Positions 17,729-24,782 of a stretch of 24,782 bases of DNA are shown one piece after another. The translations under genes and the position numbers were made by a program. This DNA comes from Priapulus caudatus (lineage: Eukaryota; Priapulida; Priapulimorpha; Priapulimorphida; Priapulidae): positions 48,778 through 73,559 of the forward strand of contig NW_014577362.1 of the NCBI RefSeq assembly GCF_000485595.1, in the 5' to 3' direction. The notes under the pieces are model-generated. The model did not search any database and was not told the DNA's origin. It worked only from the letters and a program-made list of their open reading frames with translations. Each line of letters begins with the position of its first letter. Positions within the stretch are counted from its first letter, which is position 1.

Positions 17729-18796
17729 CACGCTACACCCAGACAAATGGGGTACTCTCCGGAGCCTTATTATCTTTCTCATAGGTTAATTTGCGCGAGA
17801 AACAAACGAAATCGAGCGTGAGCCCGATGCTATCGCGTGGCGTTGTGCGTGCGCGGTCGGGCGTGCCGTAGCCCCCTACAGGAACTTCTCCTGAATTGCC
17901 CCAGTGGCCGCAGTAAACACCGCCACTAACAACCACCATTACTTAGCAGCGAGGACGGGGTGAGTGTGCGCGGGCTGGTGCGTGAGGTCGGCGTTGGTTC
18001 ACCAGGGAGGGGGCGTGGCACAGCAATGCTCATACATAGTCTGACGAGGCAATTTTTCGCACTTGATCAACCTAGGGGTCCGACACGGTTAAAAAAAAAA
18101 ACAGCCGCGCCAATTATTGTTCCCACCGCTCCAAGAGCCACCACCGACTTGAAGGGGAAATTCAATGGAATATTTCCAATTTAACCCCTTCGCGCGCCAG
18201 GGGGGCGTGTAGGATGACAGGGGGCGGTCGGGAATTGGCCCAACGTGGGTCCCTCTTAATGCAAACGTTTTAATTCCTGCTTCTCCAAAGAAGCAGGTGG
18301 ACCAAGGGGAAACTCGCGCTTTCCGCCAAAAAGCATTCTCTTTTGCACCAGCGGTTTTGATTGTACTCTGCCTTCATTTGGAGACACCCTTTCTTATTTT
18401 CCTGGGTCAAAGAACACCCCAAGGGCGGGACATCCAATCAGTGCCAAACCAGGGTATTCCAACAACTTGGGGGCCCACTGGCACCAAGGCAGACAACAAA
18501 GCGGCTACCTTTCCACGCCCATGTACCCCTCCTCCCGTCGGCTGCCTCGTTGATTTCCCCGTTTCCCCCAGCTCCCCCTCGGGGTTTTAGTGGCCGGACA
18601 CGGTTACCCTGAGTAACTACTGTGATATGGTTTAGGGGTGTTAGTGTTTTTAAGCTTCTGCTTTAAGGCGGGTTTTTATGGAGCAGTAGGCGGTCTAGGG
18701 CGGACTCATCATTAAGGCGCGGAACGTGGAGGTCTCGTTTTTGAACTGTCGCGAACGGTATTTTCCTTCGCAATCCTTCCTATACCACGAATTCTT
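17729..18796. other. Unassigned segment rich in short homopolymers
   Basis: About 1.1 kb with many GGGG, CCCC, TTTT and AAAA runs (for example A10 near 18091). Open frames at 17960-18184 and 18297-18590 start with GTG rather than ATG and contain Pro/Lys-rich and Pro/Ser-rich text. I recognise no domain and assign no function. Confidence 0.35.
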
Positions 18797-19430
18797 CCGC
18801 CTCCGCGTCCCCCTCCCTTCGCCCCTTCCCTCCTCTCCCTCCCCTTTCCTTCCCTCCCTCCTTTCCCTTCTGCTTCTCTTCACCAATCAGGTATTTGGTA
18901 AGGGAAGTTGTTGAGTCTTTAATCGATCTGCGCTCGGTTGGGGCCGGCTGCGTCTTGTTAGCGGTCCTTGTTTAAATAGTGCGAATGCCGGCTCTCCTAC
19001 CGCGGCGCACGTGGCGGCACGACAGGGGGGAGCTTAAGACCTGTGGCCTAGCCGGCGAGTGTGGCAAGGAGCGCATGGGGGGCGGAGGGAGACTAGGCGA
19101 GAGTGTGCCACGTCGGGTCCTTTGTGTCTCTTCTTCCCTCCCTCCCTGCCCTCCTCTTCCCCCTTTCCCTCCTCCCTTTTTCCTCTCCCTTTCCTCTTTC
19201 CCTCCCTTTCTTTCTCTCTCAGCTTCTAGCTTCAACTGAGGGCCGGGCATGCCGTTGTACGGGGCTTTGTGCCGGCGGGGGGACCAAACCGCGGCCGCCC
19301 AGGTGTGTGCCAAGCTCCGTTCTTATTCTCCTCCCTCCCTTCCCTCGGCGCTTTTGTCCCTCTCCCCTCCCTCCCCTTTCCCTCCTCTCTGTTCCTGTTT
19401 TCCCTTCCCCTTCTTTCTCTTTCACTCGAC
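18797..19430. repeat. Three CCCT-rich polypyrimidine blocks
   Basis: CCCTCC/CCTTTC blocks at 18797-18878, 19127-19224 and 19320-19428 are separated by GC-rich linkers. The last two are followed by related linker sequence, annotated separately. Minus-strand Arg/Glu/Gly-rich frames are the complement of these tracts. Confidence 0.85.
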
Positions 19431-19551
19431 ATTGGAGGCGCGCGGCCTGTTACGGCGAGGTGGACCGACCTAAACATCGACCGGTTGGTCGGCAGCGGGC
19501 AAAGTCGTTTGTTGCCAGGCGACCAAACCCGGGGCCGCCCAGTGTGGGGCA
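19282..19551. repeat. Repeated linker GACCAAACC...GGCCGCCCAG
   Basis: GACCAAACCGCGGCCGCCCA starts at 19282, and a close copy, GACCAAACCCGGGGCCGCCC, starts at 19521. They are 239 bp apart, and each is followed by a GTGTG/GC-rich word. With the intervening polypyrimidine block this suggests a diverged duplication of about 240 bp. Confidence 0.65.
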
Positions 19552-19639
19552 CTTCCGTGGCTGTTCGAGGGAAGCAAGTCGGGTCATGACCGGCTGTCGG
19601 GAGCTCCGGGCGTCCGCGGTTTCAAACGTATTCCTATAG

Positions 19640-19861
19640 TTTACCCGGAGCCGTTTAGGGGGACGCGGGGGAAGCGCAGGGCTGGCTTGCCACTTCTTGC
19701 TTTACGACAAGCAGTCTAGGGTCACATGCTTGAATCGCTCTGCATGGAAAACTCGCCGAGAGTTTTGAGGGTTCGATTCTTCCAACGTTGGAGATTTCCT
19801 CCGTCGCTTATTGCGCCGGAGGCCCGCCCGCCGACCGGACGGACCTATTAAGAGAAGCCCA
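19640..19861. other. Spacer with hairpins and a B-box-like word
   Basis: AAAACTC/GAGTTTT (19748-19754 and 19760-19766) is a 7-bp hairpin with a 5-nt loop, followed at 19769-19779 by GGGTTCGATTC, which resembles a pol III B box. CCTCCG/CGGAGG (19798-19803 and 19817-19822) is another hairpin. The parts do not fold into a standard tRNA, so none is called. Confidence 0.35.
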
Positions 19862-20180
19862 TGATAGTTACGTATGTATGACAGATGTTAGGTTATTGTA
19901 AAAGTATGTGTTGTATGTATGTATGTATTTGTGTTGTATGTATGTATGTTGAATGTATTGTATGTAATGTTTTTATGATGTATGTTATGTTAGTATTGTA
20001 TGTATGGGTTATTGCGTATGTTACATTGTATGGGTGTATGTATGTATCGGTATCCGTATTTGGTATGTTATGGTATTGGTATGTTATTTGGTAGTGTTAT
20101 GGTAATGTATTGTATGTAAATTGTATGTTTATGTATGTATGCTACTGTCATGTCTGTATCCGTATGTTATGGGTGTTTTG
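19862..20180. repeat. Degenerate (TATG)n zone
   Basis: TATG, TGTATG and TGTTATG words with irregular insertions. Related stretches recur at 20423-20625, 21545-21672 and 22136-22215. Confidence 0.88.
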
Positions 20181-20422
20181 TGTAGTGCATCTACCTCGCG
20201 AGGGGCAGCCGCGAGCCCGGGCGGTGTGATTTGTGGTGTGGGAGCGGGAGGAGGGGCACCTGTGGTTGCGGGGTGGTGGGTAGGGCGGATAGCGCGGTCG
20301 GCAAGCGCTCTCGGCCAGTTTGCAGGTGGAGGGGGAAAGGTGGAGGAGGAGGGAGCGGAGGAGAGGAGGAAGAGGCGCGTTGAGATGGACTTACGTGGGC
20401 ATTGTTCTGGGTAGCGCAGGGT
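20181..20422. other. G-rich, CpG-containing island inside the TATG zone
   Basis: About 240 bp of G-rich sequence (GGGGCAGCCGCGAGCCCGGG, then GGAGG/GAGGA runs) sharply interrupts the TATG repeat, which resumes after it. The purine-rich part at 20325-20380 resembles 20790-20840. No inverted-repeat ends were found that would make it a transposon. Confidence 0.5.
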
Positions 20423-20956
20423 GTATGTAATGGTACATTGTAATGGTGGATATCTGTATGTTATTGTATGTTATGTATTGTCTTAATGTATGTTATGGTA
20501 TGTAAACATGTATGGTAAGTAGCCTGTTGTATGGTATTGTTGTATTTTGTTATTGTATGGTATGTTATGTATGTATGTTATGTATTGTATTGTTAGGTAT
20601 GATATGTATGTATTGTGTTTGTGTGTGTTGAGAACCTGTGTGTGGGTGGTTGGATGTGGTGTGTGTGGGGGGGAGGCCCTGTGTGGTATTGGTATTGTAG
20701 TTACGTGACGATGTTATGTGGAAAGGATGGGGTTAGCTCGTGCTGGTACTGGTGTTGTATCGTTTATGTGGCGAGGGTTTTGTTGGCAGGACGTGGAGAG
20801 AGCACCGGAGAGAGGGAGGAAGAGGTGAGAGAGGAGCGGGTAATTACTAGACACACTGTCTGAGTATGTGGCAGGGTGGTGTGTGTTGTGTGGCGTGTGT
20901 GGTGGTGTGGCATGAGGAGTGCCATAGTATCAAATAGGCACGTACAGCCTCACTAC
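20423..20956. repeat. Degenerate TATG then GT-rich zone
   Basis: TATG-type words to about 20625, then GTGTGTGG-type sequence (20625-20690 and 20870-20915) around a GAGAGGGAGG purine patch. No gene. Confidence 0.7.
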
Positions 20957-21318
20957 ACACACACACACACCACACACACACACACACAGCACACACACAC
21001 ACACGACTACACGCACACAAGCACACACATCACATCACATACACACACACACGACACACACACGTACACACACCACACACACACACACACACACACCACA
21101 CGCACACACACACGCCACACCGCACACACACACACATACACATTACACACACACACCACACACACAACACACACACACGACATACACACACACACATGAA
21201 GGAGAGGAAGATGAGCGAGACAAACCACGACACGCGCGTGCACGCACAGCACACGGCCCGACTCACGACTGCAGCACACACACCAACACACAGTACACAC
21301 ACACACACACCAGTCACG

Positions 21319-21363
<45 letters not shown>

Positions 21364-21392
21364 ACACACGACCACCACACACACACACATTG
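20957..21392. repeat. (CA)n compound microsatellite
   Basis: CA dinucleotides with CACAC, CGACAC and CATCACA interruptions. A short non-repeat insert lies at 21197-21270 (GAAGGAGAGGAAGATGAGCG...), and a pure run at about 21321-21360. The His/Thr-rich plus frame is an artefact. Confidence 0.96.
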
Positions 21393-21399
21393 AGTGCTC

Positions 21400-23100
21400 G
21401 CATCTGATCCTACACTCTCGCATTTAGTTGAGCGTGCCCCTATTGATTAACACTTTCTCGTCAGTGTTAGTGGTATGGTTAAATACTCAGTGTGAGTGTA
21501 CTCGCCTGCATGTAATGTATGATGGGTTAAAACTTAGTTAGTGTTTAGCCTCTGGTACTAGGATTGGTATGTTATTGTAATGTATGGTATGTATTTGGTA
21601 TGTATCGTATTGTATGTATGGTAACAGTTGGCCTAGCATTGTTATGTTTTGTATGTATGTTTATGGTTCTCACTACTTGGCCGTCAAATGTATGGGTATT
21701 GGAGTAACTAGGTTCACGTGTGGATGGTTAATGTAGATTGAATATATTATATTGCGCGATATTTAATTAGAAATTCTAATACGAATGCAGGCAGCGGAAT
21801 GCAAGAATAGATATGGCCTATATTGATATAGGTGGTCAATTTGTACTTTATATTGTATGTTATGCTCAGCTCGCTCATGGGCTTAATGGATGCTTTATAT
21901 GGTGGTTTGTAACCTGTGAAATGTTTATTGTGCTGTTGAATTGCGTCACTAGATAAACCATGTATTGTAGCTGTACTGCTATTGGTAATGTGAGTCACTC
22001 TGGTAATGGTCTAAACGGGTGGTGTTGAAATAAGGTACTGTAATAGTTATATATCGGATTATTGTTGGGATAATTGTACCGTATATAGTAGCTGTATGTC
22101 TAGAATGCGTTATTGTTGATGATCGGTTTGTGTGGAGTGATATAACTCGTATGTATGTTAATGTATGGTATTTGTTATGTCATGTATGTTATAGTATGTA
22201 TGTAAGTGGTAATTGTTATTATAGTCTTATGTACTTGGTATTTTCTTTGGTTTTATAGATATGCTTAGTGTGGGATTTTTGATTTCCTCGCTCACTCGGG
22301 GATAACTGTAATTAACGTTGATATGCTTCCACTCGTGGGTCACTTGGACTCGAGAAATCTTTGGTTAAATGGTTAATGGATAACTTGTTATGCTGATATG
22401 TTTCTTGTTTAGTTTGGTTAACGCGTTGTTTAATTGTATTGTTTAATGCGATATATGTTTGTGTGATGTTCACGTGTGCGTGTGGTGAAATTTGTTAATA
22501 GAATTAGCGTAACTTGTGATGATAGTGGTTAGGTGTATGTTTATAGTATCTCGCTCTCGTGATTTGTTAATGTACTCGGTATGTATGTTGTATGTTATCT
22601 TGACAAGCTGTGGAGCGAGAGAATTAGTGCTCATGTATTTTGCTCTCATTGTATCTGTTTATTCGCTATTGCCTATATTGTATCCTTTAGTGTATGCGAT
22701 ATATCGCGCTGTCGATGTATGTATTTTGTAATGACTGCTCACTGTATGTGAAATATTGTTGAGTGTCTCAAAGTTATATTGGTTTATATAATGTGGATCA
22801 ACACTATGCAAGCACATCTGCGCTTTGATCTTACTGGTCTCCATCGTGAATAGATTTGTAGTTAATGTAATCGTTTGTTTATGTGTCACGTTTATTTGTT
22901 TTGATTGTAGTTTTGCTATGTCCTATGGTATGATATGCGGTTTATGATTATAGTTAATGTATTCGTGAATTGTACTGTATGTAGTTACTATTATCTTTCA
23001 CAGAGGCAATGGCGTCGTTACTGTTTTATTTAATAGTATTGCGAGTCAAGTTGTCTTCTCTTGTGTTGTCCACGTTCATATTAGTCTCTCACATTGTCTC
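21400..23100. other. T/G-rich intergenic-like stretch with scattered TATG words
   Basis: About 1.7 kb with many TGTATG, GTTATTG and TTGTAATG words and stops in all frames. The short frames at 21747-21998, 22516-22731 and 22659-22889 show no recognisable domain. I see no RNA gene or transposon boundary. Confidence 0.5.
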
Positions 23101-24782
23101 GAATTAAGTCATGAATGAGTTATTAGGGGCTTTTTACGTTCGTTAGTATAATACATTCATAAATAATATAACATCAGAGTGAATAATATACATCTGTGGC
23201 ATATAATAATTAATCATTTATAGGATATATCATATTAATTAATAATATATATCTGATATAGAAAATTAGAAATAGAGATACTATCATTAAGTAGAAGATA
23301 AAGCAAGTACGAGAGGATGTACTCCCATCTGACGCATAACACGTCGTTTTTACCAGAATGTGAGCACATTGACTTTAGGAGGGGTAAATCCATATAAACT
23401 TATACAGTCAACTATACAGACAGCGTAACATCCCTAAGAGGAATATCTTATATATATAATATTTTAGAGTAAAGTATCCTGAATAATAAAGAGGGACCAA
23501 CTATAAATCACGCAAATACGCCACGGCATAATACGATTGAATTATTATAATAACATAGGAATAGAAGTGGAAGTGCCAGTTTTCTTATAATTAGAGGAGT
23601 AGGGCGTCGTTTTATAACTTGAGTGACTATTAGTTTAAGATTAACCTATGCTACGGAGTTGAATAATAACTATAAATATTATATATGTAGATATGGATAT
23701 GTAATAAATTCAAACTCAAGAGGGGTCCGTTTTATTACTCATTATTAATTAAAACAATACGGTACAAATGGCATTAATTTTGCAGAAAGTTTAGGCACGA
23801 ACATTATTCTCTACTAATATAAAGTTTATTACGCAAATTAGTAGATGAATGAGAGCAGTAATCAGAGGAGAATATAGTCGTTACTAGATAAAAATATAGA
23901 AGAAGTTAATAAGATAGGTGAGGAGTATTGAATTATTTATATTAATAATTGATCGAGTAGAGAAAGCAATTTTAACTAGAGGATATTACTTTATATATAT
24001 GATGCAGTAGCAAGATATCGAATAATCTTATTCATGTAAGCGATATTCATTAGTGGAACTAATCAGGGTGAGGAAGGATATCATTAGGAGGGAGTACTTG
24101 CGCTCGTATATTGTTATAATAAACTTAAGACCAAACAGAGTAGAAGATAACTATACTATATGTAGAGATGGTACAAATAACATAACTTAACATATAAATC
24201 TAAAATATCACGAAAGTTACTACCACTTATTTCACTTTAAATCTTTGAGAGGAAACTATCTGCATAGCAAGTACATCGGGTATAGATATACACACTAGTG
24301 CATGATAGAAATGAAATCGATTAGAAGAGATTCTTATCCTCGTATATAACAATTAGAGGTTCATAGAGGATATTCATTATAATAACGAGATAAAGAGGAT
24401 ATCATAATAATAATAACATACGAAGATATACATAGAGGATATCTTAATAATAACATAGAAGATAATGCATAGTTAGGTTCAATATACACCTACTTAGCCA
24501 ACCTATAAGCGTTATTAACACCTCGAGAGGGCAGAATAAATTCACCTACATGTAGCGTATAGTGGCGGGTGGGATCCCACTATAGATACAATAGCGATAG
24601 AAAGATAACATAGAAGGATATCATTATAATAACATAGAAGACTTAACAGTGGAAGTTGGAAGCGACCTAAAGTCCCATCCTATCTTAGATCAAAAAACCT
24701 GATGAGGGAAGAGATTAATGGGCAATAGGAGGGGGGGATCTATGTATTGCTCACCTATTGTAAAGTTTGCATACTTTGAAGG
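23101..24782. repeat. AT-rich tail with dispersed GGATATC / AATAATAACATA motifs
   Basis: Very AT-rich, with A-rich bias on the plus strand and almost no open frames. AGAGGATATC-like words recur near 23977, 24075, 24367, 24396, 24437 and 24615. Several are followed at 5-15 bp by ATAATAACATA. Spacing is irregular between about 25 and 40 bp in the best part (24360-24470), so it resembles a decayed AT-rich minisatellite. It continues to the window edge. Confidence 0.55.

Noticed and set aside
19700-19790. Possible tRNA gene (hairpin followed by GGGTTCGATTC)
   Set aside because: The putative anticodon loop lacks a T at the conserved position, the T-arm pairs poorly, and no acceptor stem closes the structure.
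23101-24782. Mitochondrial or plastid origin of the AT-rich tail
   Set aside because: No tRNA, rRNA or organelle protein frame can be read, and stops occur in every frame under the standard code as well as the usual mitochondrial codes.

Overview
The window looks like non-coding DNA from a eukaryotic nuclear genome, most likely an invertebrate animal. Support comes from the content: long GA, GT/CA, CT, GATA and trinucleotide microsatellites, several minisatellites, a tRNA-derived SINE-like element and three terminal-inverted-repeat (MITE-like) elements. There are no compact operons, ribosome binding sites or recognisable conserved protein domains. A lophotrochozoan (mollusc-like) source is only a guess from the overall repeat style and the SINE type. 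No protein family could be named with confidence anywhere.

Layout, first half. Positions 1-200 hold two GA runs. 640-1003 is a minus-strand SINE-like element and 1031-1307 a small hAT-like MITE with a 5-bp target duplication. 1747-2050 is a 21-22 bp minisatellite carrying a TGACGT core in nearly every unit. 2290-3510 (30-bp unit) and 3511-5356 (20-bp unit) are two unrelated minisatellites that abut directly. A 527-bp MITE-like element (5364-5890), with a strong internal hairpin, ends the second array. 6193-6762 is a minus-strand open frame rich in Ser/Asn/Thr and then His/Gln. It lies downstream (on the minus strand) of a GT run and of a CpG-rich block with an exact NRF-1-type site (6961-7380). 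This is the best candidate in the window for a real gene fragment and its promoter. 7390-8141 is a GATA array with a three-times repeated composite block, followed by GTC/GTT, CA/TC and GTC arrays and a 208-bp MITE at 10803-11010. 11200-12390 is mostly unique DNA.

Layout, second half. From about 12.4 kb the texture changes. There are no clean transposon ends, and the sequence drifts through loosely repetitive zones: CA/CAC, TACAGT, CT, CCCT, TATG, CA, then a long AT-rich tail of GGATATC and AATAATAACATA motifs. A few short open frames at 13.3-14.2 and 17.9-18.6 kb look faintly protein-like but could not be identified. This half may be a different genomic compartment, poorly polished or chimeric assembly, or artificial sequence.

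No convincing novel multi-gene system is visible. The observations most worth a second look are the phased His/Gln open frame with its CpG block, the CRE-like minisatellite with alternating units, the hairpin-bearing MITE, the back-to-back minisatellites, and the texture break near the midpoint.
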